Below are positions 44,422 to 53,382 of a stretch of 57,552 nucleotides of DNA, one piece after another (positions within the stretch are counted from its first letter, which is position 1; every line of letters starts with the position of its first letter). Origin of the DNA: an uncultured Collinsella sp. (GTDB taxonomy: Bacteria; Actinomycetota; Coriobacteriia; Coriobacteriales; Coriobacteriaceae). The translations under genes and the position numbers were made by a program. The DNA lies in assembly GCA_958427355.1 (NCBI GenBank), contig CAUACA010000012.1, positions 1 through 57,552 on the forward strand, written 5' to 3'. The notes beneath the pieces were generated by a model that searched no databases, was not told the DNA's origin, and saw nothing but the letters and a program-made list of their open reading frames with translations.

Positions 44422-44580
44422 GAGAGCGCCGAGGTGTTCCTGGATCTGTGCTGCGACGCCGTCGACGCAGCCGAGCTGCGCCAGTGGAGCCAGGGGGAGT
44501 ACGAGCTGCTGAGTGCCGCGCGTGGGATTGCGAGGGTGTAGGTGGGCACACCTACCACGCGATCCCGCGATAACGCCGTC

Positions 44581-44601
44581 GGTCAGGTTGTCCCTACCTG
44601 A
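44581..44601. repeat. small GTCAGGT/ACCTGAC inverted repeat
   Basis: GTCAGGT (44581-44587) and ACCTGAC (44595-44601) pair around TGTCCCT, upstream of the defence island. It could be a terminator stem without a T-run or another short palindromic element; the core TGTCCC recalls the A-type repeats. Confidence 0.45.
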
Positions 44602-44661
44602 CTCTTTGATTCCATGCCTGGCCATATTGCCGTTCGCCTGTTCGCCTCAACAGTCGCCAAC

Positions 44662-44703
44662 AATGCAACGCTATAATACTTTCAAACGCATTTGTATTGC
44701 ATT
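44662..44703 (+). promoter_or_regulatory. promoter -10 with flanking inverted repeat, start of the defence operon
   Basis: A consensus TATAAT lies at 44672-44677; no good -35 is visible. AATGCAA (44662-44668) and TTGCATT (44697-44703) form an inverted repeat that brackets the -10 and the likely start site. This is the place expected for autoregulation by the ribbon-helix-helix protein encoded 20 bases downstream. Confidence 0.6.
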
Positions 44704-44722
44704 TCGAGCGATGGGAGCGCAG

Positions 44723-44935
44723 ATGCCTGACAGCTACAAGGAGCTCATCAAGAGCAATCCCGACGAGACCGAGATCAGAAGCTTCCTAGTGGACGGCGAC
44801 CAGGTCTCCGTGACCCTGCGCATTCCCGATACCCTGCGCGACGCTGCGAAGGAGGAGGCAGCCCTGAGGGGCATGAGCTTCTCCGCCTTCGTGCGCACCT
44901 GCATGATCGAAGAGCTCGCGAAGAAGGGGGCATAA
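44723..44935 (+). CDS. ribbon-helix-helix protein, putative operon regulator
   Basis: The 70-residue protein ends in a ribbon-helix-helix fold: VSVTLRIPDTLRDAAKEEA gives the strand and first helix, followed by GMSFSAFVRTCMIEELAKK. Such proteins bind DNA as dimers and act as antitoxins or local repressors. I start it at the ATG at 44723, with GGGAG upstream; an in-frame ATG four codons earlier is possible. It ends (TAA) four bases before the helicase gene, so it is the first gene of the defence operon and probably regulates it. No toxin gene is beside it. Confidence 0.78.
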   Translation: MPDSYKELIKSNPDETEIRSFLVDGDQVSVTLRIPDTLRDAAKEEAALRGMSFSAFVRTCMIEELAKKGA

Positions 44936-44939
44936 ACTC

Positions 44940-47900
44940 ATGCAGCCTGACTTCTTCGACAACAGGGCGAAGATCGTCAAGGACGACCTCGTCGCCAACA
45001 TAGCCGCCGGCGATCGCGTGGCGATAGCCGCTTCGGTTTTCTCCATGTACGCCTACCAGGAACTCGCCAGCCAGCTTGAATGCATCGACGAACTGCGCTT
45101 CGTCTTCACCTCGCAGACGTTCACCAAGCAGCGCCCAGCGCGCGAGAAGCGCGAGTTCTACATCCCGCGCCTTTCCCGCGAGCAGGGCCTTTGCGGCACC
45201 GACTTCGAGATCAAGCTGCGCAACGAGCTCACGCAGAAGGCCGTCGCGACCGAGTGTGCCGACTGGATCCGCCGCAAGGCGCGCTTCCGCTCCTTCGAGG
45301 GCGAGGGGCGCATGAGCGGCTTCATGGATATCGATAAGACGGACGACAACGTGGCCTACATGCCCTTCGACGGCTTCACCACGCGCAAGCTCGGCTGCGA
45401 CAACTCCGCGGACGCCCCCGACGTGACCATGCGCTTGGACGCCTCCCAATCCCGTGCCCTGCTCCAGCAGTTCGATTCCGCTTGGAACTCCGGCGAGCTT
45501 CACGACGTGACCGATGCCGTTATCGACGGCGTGACGGCAATGTATCAGGAAAACGCGCCCGAGCTCATCTACTACATGGCGCTCTGCCGCATATTCAGCG
45601 AGTTCTTGGACGACGTCTCCGAGGACGTGCTGCCCAACGAGGGGCTGGGCTTCCGCGACAGCCTTATCTGGAACAAGCTCTACGACTTCCAGAAGGACGC
45701 GGCGCTCGCCATCATCAACAAGCTCGAGACCTACAACGGCTGCATCCTGGCAGACTCGGTCGGCTTGGGCAAGACGTTCACCGCGCTCGCCGTGATTAAG
45801 TACTACGAGAGCCGCAACAAGGACGTGCTCGTGCTGTGCCCCAAGAAGCTGCGCGACAACTGGATCACCTACAACTCGAACGTCGTGAACAACCCCATCG
45901 CGGGCGACCGCCTGCAGTACGACGTGCTCTACCACACCGACCTCTCGCGCACGCGCGGCACGTCGGAGACGGGCCTGCCGCTCGACCGCCTGAACTGGGG
46001 CGCGTACGGGCTCGTTGTCATCGACGAGAGCCACAACTTCCGAAACGGCGGCGACTCGGCGTCGGAAGACAGGATGAACCGCTACCAGCTGCTCATGGAG
46101 AAGATCATCAAGCAGGGCGTGAAGACCAAGGTGCTCATGCTCTCCGCCACGCCCGTGAACAACCGCTTCCGCGACCTGCGCAACCAGCTCGCCCTGGCGT
46201 ACTGGGGCGACCCCACCGGCTGGTCTGAGAAGCTGCGCCTTGAGAACGACATCGAGACGGTTTTCCGCAACGCGCAGACCGTCTACGCCCGCTGGTCGAA
46301 GCTGCCCGCCGAGCGGCGGACGACGCACGCCCTCACCGACATGCTCGACTACGACTTCTTCGAGGTGCTCGACCAGGTGACCGTGGCGCGCAGCCGCAAG
46401 CACATCCAGCGCTACTACGACATGAGCGCCATCGGGCCCTTCCCGAAGCGCCTGCCGCCGATATCGAAGCGCCCCAAGCTCTCGACGCTGGCGAACGCGA
46501 TCAACTACCGCGAGATATACGAAGAGCTCGATTCCCTCGTGCTTGCCGTGTACATGCCTAGCGCCTACGTGCAGCCCAGCAAGATGGCCAAGTATGTTGA
46601 GAAGGGCGGTGGCGGAAACCTCACGCTCGGCGGGCGAGAGACGGGCGTTCGCCGCCTCATGACGGTAAACCTCCTCAAGCGCCTGGAGAGCTCGGTGTGC
46701 TCGTTCCGCCTGACGCTTGAGCGCGTGCTGGCGGCGATGAACACCGCCCTCGAGACCATAGACGACTACCGCAGCGGTCTAGCGACTGGGGCCAGTGTGG
46801 CCGACGGCGACCTGCCGGGCGGGTTCGACTTCGATCCCGACGACGAGAGCGGCTTCGAGGTGGGCGGCGCCACGAAGATCCTCATCGAGGATATGGACTG
46901 GATGAGCTGGGAGCGCGATATCAAGGCGGACGTGGACGTCATTGAGGTCCTCATTGCCATGGTCCGTGACATCGACCCTGCCCACGATGCCAAGCTCATC
47001 GAACTGTGCGAGCAGATTCGCGAGAAGGTAAAGAGCCCCATCAATCCGGGCAACCGCAAGGTGCTCGTGTTCACCGCGTTCTCGGACACCGCCGACTACC
47101 TCTACGAGAACGTGTCTGCCTTCGCGAAGCGCGAGCTCGGCCTCGAGTGCGCCAAGGTCACGGGCGACGGCTGCGCCTGCACGATAAAGGCCGTGCCCCC
47201 GCATATGCAGGAGGTGCTCGCCTGCTTCTCGCCCGTGTCCAAGGAGCGAGACGTGGTGGCTCCGCAGCTCTGCGGCTGCGACGTGGACATCGTGATCGCC
47301 ACCGACTGCATCTCCGAGGGACAGAACCTCCAGGACTGCGACTACCTTGTGAACTATGACATCCATTGGAACCCCGTGCGCATCGTGCAGCGCTTTGGCC
47401 GCGTGGACCGCATCGGCTCCAAGAACGCTTGCATCCAACTCGTGAACTACTGGCCGGACGTTGAGCTGGACGAGTACATAAAGCTCAAGGCGCGTGTTGA
47501 GGAGCGCATGCGAATAACCGTGATGACCTCCACGGGTGACGATGACTACATCAACGCCGAGGAGACAGGAGACCTTGAGTACCGTCGTCAGCAGCTCGAG
47601 CAGATGCATAACGAGGTCATTGATCTGGAGGACGTTTCGGGTGGCGTGTCCATCACCGACCTGGGACTCAACGAGTTTCGCATGGACCTGGTGGGCTACT
47701 ACCGCGACAACCCAGACATCGACAGGCTTCCGAGTGGCATCAACGCTGTGGTGGAGGGCGACGAGCCCGGCGTCATTTTCGTGCTGCGCAACGTCAACAG
47801 CAGGATCGACCGCGACGGGGCGAACCACCTGCACCCGTTCTATGTGGTTCGCATGGGGTCAGACGGGTCCGTTGCTCACGGGCACCTGGAGCCCAAGGCG

Positions 47901-48173
47901 GTGCTCGACGACATGCGCCTTTTGTGCCGCGGCAAGTCCGAGCCCGACATGGCGCTCTGCCGCGCCTACAACCGCGAGACCAAGAACGGCCGCGACATGC
48001 GCCGCGAGGCTGGGCTCTTGCGTGACGCGGTGGCGTCGATTGTGGACTCCAAGCAGGAGTCCGACGTCGACAGCTTCTTCACCGACGGCACGACGGGCTT
48101 TCTGGAGAACGACATCGAGGGACTCGATGACTTCGAGCTCGTGTGCTTCCTGGTGGTGAGGCCCAGATGCTAG
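44940..48173 (+). CDS. SNF2-type helicase with PLD-like N-terminal region
   Basis: This 1077-residue protein has an N-terminal region (about residues 1-130; DRVAIAASVFSMYAYQEL and LRFVFTSQTF) resembling degenerate phospholipase-D-like domains fused to defence helicases, but without an obvious HxK catalytic motif. The SNF2 motor follows: Walker A ADSVGLGKTFTALAVI (near 270), DESHN (near 361), SATPVNNRF (near 400) and motif VI QRFGRVDRIGS (near 818). Such helicases translocate on DNA in DISARM-like and type III-linked defence clusters. Its TAG stop overlaps the DUF4391 start by seven bases (ATGCTAG). Codon style is GC-rich like the host. Confidence 0.88.
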   Translation: MQPDFFDNRAKIVKDDLVANIAAGDRVAIAASVFSMYAYQELASQLECIDELRFVFTSQTFTKQRPAREKREFYIPRLSREQGLCGTDFEIKLRNELTQKAVATECADWIRRKARFRSFEGEGRMSGFMDIDKTDDNVAYMPFDGFTTRKLGCDNSADAPDVTMRLDASQSRALLQQFDSAWNSGELHDVTDAVIDGVTAMYQENAPELIYYMALCRIFSEFLDDVSEDVLPNEGLGFRDSLIWNKLYDFQKDAALAIINKLETYNGCILADSVGLGKTFTALAVIKYYESRNKDVLVLCPKKLRDNWITYNSNVVNNPIAGDRLQYDVLYHTDLSRTRGTSETGLPLDRLNWGAYGLVVIDESHNFRNGGDSASEDRMNRYQLLMEKIIKQGVKTKVLMLSATPVNNRFRDLRNQLALAYWGDPTGWSEKLRLENDIETVFRNAQTVYARWSKLPAERRTTHALTDMLDYDFFEVLDQVTVARSRKHIQRYYDMSAIGPFPKRLPPISKRPKLSTLANAINYREIYEELDSLVLAVYMPSAYVQPSKMAKYVEKGGGGNLTLGGRETGVRRLMTVNLLKRLESSVCSFRLTLERVLAAMNTALETIDDYRSGLATGASVADGDLPGGFDFDPDDESGFEVGGATKILIEDMDWMSWERDIKADVDVIEVLIAMVRDIDPAHDAKLIELCEQIREKVKSPINPGNRKVLVFTAFSDTADYLYENVSAFAKRELGLECAKVTGDGCACTIKAVPPHMQEVLACFSPVSKERDVVAPQLCGCDVDIVIATDCISEGQNLQDCDYLVNYDIHWNPVRIVQRFGRVDRIGSKNACIQLVNYWPDVELDEYIKLKARVEERMRITVMTSTGDDDYINAEETGDLEYRRQQLEQMHNEVIDLEDVSGGVSITDLGLNEFRMDLVGYYRDNPDIDRLPSGINAVVEGDEPGVIFVLRNVNSRIDRDGANHLHPFYVVRMGSDGSVAHGHLEPKAVLDDMRLLCRGKSEPDMALCRAYNRETKNGRDMRREAGLLRDAVASIVDSKQESDVDSFFTDGTTGFLENDIEGLDDFELVCFLVVRPRC

Positions 48174-48787
48174 GGCTTCCGAGCACGACCGAGGTGGGCC
48201 GCCGCATACCCAAGGAGGCCTTCTACGGACGCCTGAAGGTGAGCGCCGCGCTGCGCCAGTCCTTCATCGGCGACGTCGAGCGCTTCGTAATCGCGAACTC
48301 GATAAAGACCTCCACGACCGGTATTCCCGACGGCGAGCGCGTGCACGAGGTGCTCGTAGTGGAAGTGGCGCTCAAGGCTCGCCACGTCCCCGAAGAGGTG
48401 CTGGCGCTTGTGGCTCAGGCGAACCCCCATAAGCTGCTGTTCGTCTGCACCCACAGCGGTGAGGCGTGTCTCGCGGTGATGCTCAAGAGACTCGTCGTGG
48501 GGCCCTGGCGTCCGTTTGACCGCCTCACGCTCGACATGAACGCAAGCGACGTTGATGCAGTGTGGGATTCGCTTGCATCCCAAGTGGTCTACAACGACGC
48601 AGGTGGCGGTCCTGAAACCATAGAGGAACGCTTCGAGGTCGACGCGAAGATTAAAGCGCTGTACGAAGAACTTGCGCGCGTGGAGGCGCGGGGGCGCAAG
48701 GAACGACAGGTTGCGCGAAAGAACGCGCTGTTAGATAAGGCGAAGGAACTCAAACGGCGGATTGCCAAGATAGAGGAAGGACGATAG
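48167..48787 (+). CDS. DUF4391 domain protein
   Basis: DUF4391 proteins have no known activity but are regular partners of SNF2-type helicases and type III restriction-modification genes. The 206-residue protein starts MLGLPSTTEVGRRIPKEAFY, has the family core with LVVEVALKARHVPEEVLALV and LVVGPWRPFDRLTLDMNA, and ends in a charged coiled coil (about residues 165-206). GTGAGG lies before the ATG at 48167. Its TAG stop is directly followed by the ATG of the SIR2 gene. In the form of the system I would expect from other genomes, the methylase would come next. Confidence 0.85.
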   Translation: MLGLPSTTEVGRRIPKEAFYGRLKVSAALRQSFIGDVERFVIANSIKTSTTGIPDGERVHEVLVVEVALKARHVPEEVLALVAQANPHKLLFVCTHSGEACLAVMLKRLVVGPWRPFDRLTLDMNASDVDAVWDSLASQVVYNDAGGGPETIEERFEVDAKIKALYEELARVEARGRKERQVARKNALLDKAKELKRRIAKIEEGR

Positions 48788-49714
48788 ATGGACAACCAAT
48801 CCGATAACGATGTACAGCTCGGCGTCTCGGATGAGCTGGTAGTTGGTTTGCGCAAAGCGCTTGGTTCTTGCTCCGTCAACTTCCTCTTCGGCGCCGGAGT
48901 GAACGGAAAAGCGTTTCCCTATTTCGCCCAATTCAAGAAAACCATCGGCGCCATGAACGAAAGGGGTCTTGATGGAAGTGATATCGAAACTGCCTTGGCC
49001 AATTGCGCAGATGGTCAAATACGGCAAGAGGTTCTCGACGCTTTCGTTGACGAATATAACAGCCACAACAATTACCGACTTTACGACGAATCTCTGTTGA
49101 ACTTGAGACGAATGCTTGTAGGCTTCGCTTCTGTTGTCGGTCGGGCCGAGAACAGACATCCCGAAACCAGGCGTTTGAACGTTTTCACACTCAATTACGA
49201 CCGCATAGTCGAGGAGATACTCGAGGACAGCGGGCTGTTTAGCTATACGCTCACGCAAGACAAGGCAAAGGGTCGCTTGCCCTTCGATATCGTTGGGTAC
49301 AATACTTCGACCCATGCATTCGTCCCGACGTTCTGCGTCTACAAGCTCCATGGGTCTGTCGACACCAATCGCACGCTCTCTGCGAACAACATCGTTTTCC
49401 CCGGGCAAGACAAGCTCGGAAGCATACTATCTCATTTCTATGAAACTCTCTTCGCGATGAAAGGAGAGCTGCTGAAGCGCAATTCAGCGCTATTCGTTAT
49501 TGGCTATTCATGGGCGGACGACCACGTTAATGGAATAATCAGTGACGCAATCGCTGGCGGGCTTACCGTGTACTGGCTCCAGTACAGAAGCGAGGACAAG
49601 TTGCCAAAGCAGGTCGCCGGCAACGTCATCGTCGTGCCTCCCAACAATAACGAGAACCCCGTTGATGCGACTAAAACCCTCGCTGATCTTCTCGAAAGAG
49701 TGGGACAACTATGA
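48788..49714 (+). CDS. SIR2-like protein of a SIR2-HerA defence pair
   Basis: SIR2-like defence effectors destroy NAD+ on phage infection; with HerA they form a large complex that can also cut DNA. The 308-residue protein keeps the fold landmarks: FLFGAGVNG (near residue 33), FTLNYDRIVEE (near 135), YKLHGSVDTN (His near 189) and the ALFVIGYSWADDHVN end motif (near 235-250). Base composition is visibly poorer in GC than the helicase. It ends in TGA, one of only two TGA-terminated genes here, as ATGA overlapping the HerA start, so the pair is coupled. Confidence 0.9.
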   Translation: MDNQSDNDVQLGVSDELVVGLRKALGSCSVNFLFGAGVNGKAFPYFAQFKKTIGAMNERGLDGSDIETALANCADGQIRQEVLDAFVDEYNSHNNYRLYDESLLNLRRMLVGFASVVGRAENRHPETRRLNVFTLNYDRIVEEILEDSGLFSYTLTQDKAKGRLPFDIVGYNTSTHAFVPTFCVYKLHGSVDTNRTLSANNIVFPGQDKLGSILSHFYETLFAMKGELLKRNSALFVIGYSWADDHVNGIISDAIAGGLTVYWLQYRSEDKLPKQVAGNVIVVPPNNNENPVDATKTLADLLERVGQL

Positions 49715-51480
49715 TTGTGGGAAGAATAACGAAGGTTGATGGCGTAAGAGCAGCGGCGACGTTCTTCGATCGCATGCAGCCATTCATTGTGAATAACGGC
49801 CAAGCGGTAGCGTCGCCCCGTATCAATTCGTTCGTCAAAACCGGAGTCGGCCTAGATACGGTCATTTGCCAGATTGTCGGAGAACACGAGGCGGAGTACG
49901 ACAGGCGAAGTGAAGTGACCCGCGAAGTCCAGGCGGCTCCCATAGGTCCCTTCGTTGTCGACCTGGAGGTGCGGGGGTACATTTCGTCAGGAGATTTCAA
50001 GGGAGGGCTTCGCTGCCTTCCCATTGTAGGAGCGGCTGTTGAGTCTTTGGATTCTGAAGACCTCAAGCTTCTGTACTCATCGCACGGATCCAAGCCATTG
50101 CGCATAGGGAGTAGCCTTTTCGACGAATCGCGCTCGGTTTATCTGGATGCTGGCAGGCTGATGGCAAGTCATATCGGTATTTTCGGAAACACCGGCAGCG
50201 GAAAATCGAACACGTTGGCAAGCCTTCTGAAAGGTTATGTTGGTTGCCTCCCGAAAGAAACCGACGCGGTGAGGATTCTCATATTTGACCTGAATAACGA
50301 ATACGGCGGAGACGCCATAGTCCCCCGGGACAAAAAGACCGTCTATCGGCTGAACACGAGAAAGCAACTTGGATTGAACCGCGATCGCGTTCCCCTGTCT
50401 TTCGATTCGCTTGACGAGGATAGCTGGGGAACCATCTTGAGAGCAACCCCAAGGACTCAGATGCCCGCAGTCAGAAGAGCTTATTCAAAATGGAGAAGCG
50501 AGCCAGACGCGAATTATATATCCGAGATCAAACGGTCAATTGCCGATAAACGCGAAACGTTGTTTTTCACGCTGCGCAACTACTGCCCCGAGTTGATAAA
50601 AGGTATCGACAACTTGGCCTTTAACAGGACAAATGGTAGTTTTTATTATGACAATGGACAAGGGCGGCAATACATCAATTCTATCTCCGATGTACGGGAC
50701 ATAGTCATTAAACCTGGCATCGATCGTTTTCAGATGTTTTACCTTTGGCTTGCGTTGGAGGTCTCCAGAGCGGCCGAAAGTGGAATCAACTTTGAATTCG
50801 TCCAGCCGCTGCTTCCTCGAGCCAAATCTGTCATCAGAGATTTGGAGAAAATCTTTTCCGACGCGCCATGCGCTGGCCTGCAAGCGATATTCGACAACAA
50901 GCCCCTCGCAGTCGTTCAGTTGGGCGACGTCAATGAAGCGAGCAGAGAGATGCTTCCCGCTTTAATCGCGGAGCTGGTTATGAGAAGAGCTTCTGAAAAC
51001 AAGGGCGACGGAACGCCGAGAGAAGTCGTCACGCTGGTTGTAGACGAAGCTCATAATCTGCTTGGATATGACGTCACGCAATCCGACTCGGTTCACGGCA
51101 ACACGCTTCGCATTTTCGAGAAAGTAATCAAAGAGGGGCGCAAATTCGGCGTCTTTCTCTGCTTGGCAAGCCAGAGGCCGAGCGATATCTCTCCAACGAT
51201 TACCTCGCAGATTCATAATTACTTTATTCATAAGCTTGTGAATCCGAACGATATCGAAAGGATAAGGAAGACCGTTAGCTTTATGGGGGAAACCAGCCTT
51301 TCAATGTTAAGCGTACTTGGCCAAGGAGAGTGCATCGTCAGCGGACCGTCGCTGCACATGCCTCAGTACGTCTATATCGATCAGCTTGATAGCTGCTCGA
51401 GGCCGAACAGCAACGATATTCAGTTGTTCGGCGATAACGGGCTGTTGGAACAAACCGCCTTAGAAAAATGGGAGTTTTAA
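49711..51480 (+). CDS. HerA-like ATPase of a SIR2-HerA defence pair
   Basis: The 589-residue protein has an N-terminal HAS-barrel-like region, Walker A GIFGNTGSGKSNTLASL (near residue 158), Walker B VTLVVDEAHNLL (near residue 441) and the C-terminal DUF87/HerA motif with CLASQRPSDISPTITSQIHN. HerA ATPases form hexameric rings around DNA. Together with the SIR2-like protein, whose stop it overlaps by four bases, it matches the SIR2-HerA anti-phage pair. The gene is AT-rich for this genome (about 42% GC in a sampled line). It ends in TAA three bases before the methylase ATG. Confidence 0.9.
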   Translation: MIVGRITKVDGVRAAATFFDRMQPFIVNNGQAVASPRINSFVKTGVGLDTVICQIVGEHEAEYDRRSEVTREVQAAPIGPFVVDLEVRGYISSGDFKGGLRCLPIVGAAVESLDSEDLKLLYSSHGSKPLRIGSSLFDESRSVYLDAGRLMASHIGIFGNTGSGKSNTLASLLKGYVGCLPKETDAVRILIFDLNNEYGGDAIVPRDKKTVYRLNTRKQLGLNRDRVPLSFDSLDEDSWGTILRATPRTQMPAVRRAYSKWRSEPDANYISEIKRSIADKRETLFFTLRNYCPELIKGIDNLAFNRTNGSFYYDNGQGRQYINSISDVRDIVIKPGIDRFQMFYLWLALEVSRAAESGINFEFVQPLLPRAKSVIRDLEKIFSDAPCAGLQAIFDNKPLAVVQLGDVNEASREMLPALIAELVMRRASENKGDGTPREVVTLVVDEAHNLLGYDVTQSDSVHGNTLRIFEKVIKEGRKFGVFLCLASQRPSDISPTITSQIHNYFIHKLVNPNDIERIRKTVSFMGETSLSMLSVLGQGECIVSGPSLHMPQYVYIDQLDSCSRPNSNDIQLFGDNGLLEQTALEKWEF

Positions 51481-51483
51481 ATA

Positions 51484-53373
51484 ATGGACAAGATCGAACT
51501 GGGTACACCCGAGGGCACCGCCGAGAACATAGACAAGATCGCCGAGCTGTTCCCGCAGGTGGTGACCGAGGTAGAGAACGCCGACGGCAAGCTTGCACGT
51601 GCCGTGGACTTCGACGTGCTGCGCGATCTTCTGGGTGATGTAGCGGAGGGACAGCGTGAACGCTACCAGTTCACTTGGCCCGGCAAGCGCGAGGCAAAGG
51701 CCGAGGCGCGCCGCCCCATCTACAAGACGATGATTCCCGAACCAGGCAAGTCCAAGAATTGGGACACCACGGAGAACCTCTACATCGAGGGTGACAACCT
51801 CGACGCGCTCAAGATTCTGAAGGAGACCTACGCCGGCAAGGTTAAGCTCATCTACATCGACCCCCCATACAATACGGGCCATGACTTCATCTACGACGAT
51901 GACTTCGCCAAAACGCGCGGCGAATATGACGCGGAGAGCGGTGATTTCGACGAGGAAGGCGGTCGCCTGGTTGCCAACACCGAGGGCAACGGCCGGTTCC
52001 ACTCAGATTGGTGCTCGATGATTTACCCGAGGTTGCTTCTTGCGCGCGATCTCTTGACTTCGGATGGTTCTATCTTGCTAAGCATTGATGCCAATGAGGT
52101 AAAGAATCTTCGAGCAATTTGCGATGAGATATTCGGAGCCCAGTGCTTCAAAAATTGCATTGCAGTTCGCAGAGGCATTAAGAACGTGCAGGCGCAATTT
52201 GACGATATTGCGGCTCTTTCGCAGGGGCATGAGTATATCTTGCTTTATTCGCGAAACGCGACCAATCGGTTCCACAAATTATCATTAGCTCATGATGGCA
52301 AGCCTGGCAAATGGGATACATTTTGGCGAGGTACGGATCGTCCATCTATGAGGTATGAGTTATTCGGCGAAACCCCTCATTCTGGACAATGGCGCTGGGA
52401 AAAAGGGCGCGCATATACGGCAGTTAGCAACTACAACACTTTTCTCAAGGATGCGGCAGGCTCGATGAGTCTAGACGAGTACTATCTCGATAATCTTGCC
52501 GCAACGAATGAGAAGATGAACTTTGTTCGAAAGAACGAAGATGGCACTGTGCAGTATTATGTGCCCCCCTCGACCGGAAAGCTGCTGAGCGATAACTGGA
52601 TGGACCTGACTTTGAGCGGCAATGAGACCGATGCGTTTGATACCGAGAAGAGCGTTGCCATCATTCAACGAATTGTAGAGTGGCTAGCGCCACCAAACTC
52701 CATTGTTCTCGATTTCTTTTCAGGATCTGGAACTACTGCTCACGCAGTCATCGAAGCAAATAAAAACGACAACGGTCAAAGACGCTTCATTATGGTTCAG
52801 CTGCCTGAAAACTGCGGAGATAATCCTAGCGCAATCAAACATGGTTATAAGACGTTATGCGATCTTGGGGAAGACAGGATAAATCGTGCAGGCGCGAAAA
52901 TCGCTGCAGACATCGACAAGGGAAACGAGCAGCTCGAGCTCGGCGCCGAGCCTAAACTCTATCCAGATCTTGGCTTCCGCGTGCTGCGTATCGACTCCTC
53001 GAACTTCAAGGACTTCTACCTCACGCCTGGCGAGATTTCCCAGGAGAGCCTCTTCGACTTCGCCGACAACGTGAAGGAGGGACGCTCCGACCTGGATTTG
53101 CTCTTCGAGGTACTGCCAAAGCTCGGCATCCCGTACTCTGCGAAGATCGAGGAGCGCGTACTCGCCGACAAGAAGGTCTTCTTCGTGGACGGCGACAAGT
53201 TGGCGGCATGCTTCGATGCGAACGTCGGCTCCGACACCATCGAGGAGATGGCGAAGGCCAAGCCCTGGTACGCCGTCATCCGCGACTCGTCCATGGCTGA
53301 CGACGCCACGCACGCCAACTACGAGGAGCTGTTCCGCACCTACAGCCCCGACACTGTTCCCCAAGTGATTTAA
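51484..53373 (+). CDS. type III restriction-modification methylase (Mod)
   Basis: Mod methylates adenine N6 in an asymmetric site and gives the type III enzyme its specificity. The 629-residue protein has the beta-class order: motif IV IDPPYNTG (residues 126-131), a variable target-recognition region, then motif I LDFFSGSGTTAHAV (near 410-422). The ends are GC-rich, but about residues 180-480 (52020-52920) are AT-rich, so the specificity region looks swapped in. No simple-sequence repeat that would give phase variation is present. It ends in TAA nine bases before res. Confidence 0.93.
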   Translation: MDKIELGTPEGTAENIDKIAELFPQVVTEVENADGKLARAVDFDVLRDLLGDVAEGQRERYQFTWPGKREAKAEARRPIYKTMIPEPGKSKNWDTTENLYIEGDNLDALKILKETYAGKVKLIYIDPPYNTGHDFIYDDDFAKTRGEYDAESGDFDEEGGRLVANTEGNGRFHSDWCSMIYPRLLLARDLLTSDGSILLSIDANEVKNLRAICDEIFGAQCFKNCIAVRRGIKNVQAQFDDIAALSQGHEYILLYSRNATNRFHKLSLAHDGKPGKWDTFWRGTDRPSMRYELFGETPHSGQWRWEKGRAYTAVSNYNTFLKDAAGSMSLDEYYLDNLAATNEKMNFVRKNEDGTVQYYVPPSTGKLLSDNWMDLTLSGNETDAFDTEKSVAIIQRIVEWLAPPNSIVLDFFSGSGTTAHAVIEANKNDNGQRRFIMVQLPENCGDNPSAIKHGYKTLCDLGEDRINRAGAKIAADIDKGNEQLELGAEPKLYPDLGFRVLRIDSSNFKDFYLTPGEISQESLFDFADNVKEGRSDLDLLFEVLPKLGIPYSAKIEERVLADKKVFFVDGDKLAACFDANVGSDTIEEMAKAKPWYAVIRDSSMADDATHANYEELFRTYSPDTVPQVI

Positions 53374-53382
53374 GGCGTCGAC

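Noticed and set aside
44419..44541. Certain selenocysteine codon
   Set aside because: The stem-loop after the UGA is not a convincing bacterial SECIS in distance or loop, and there is no homologue evidence; kept only as one option in the findings.
49711..51480. HerA gene as FtsK or a conjugative TraG/VirD4 ATPase
   Set aside because: No membrane segments, HerA-type C-terminal motif, coupling to SIR2 and no other conjugation genes.
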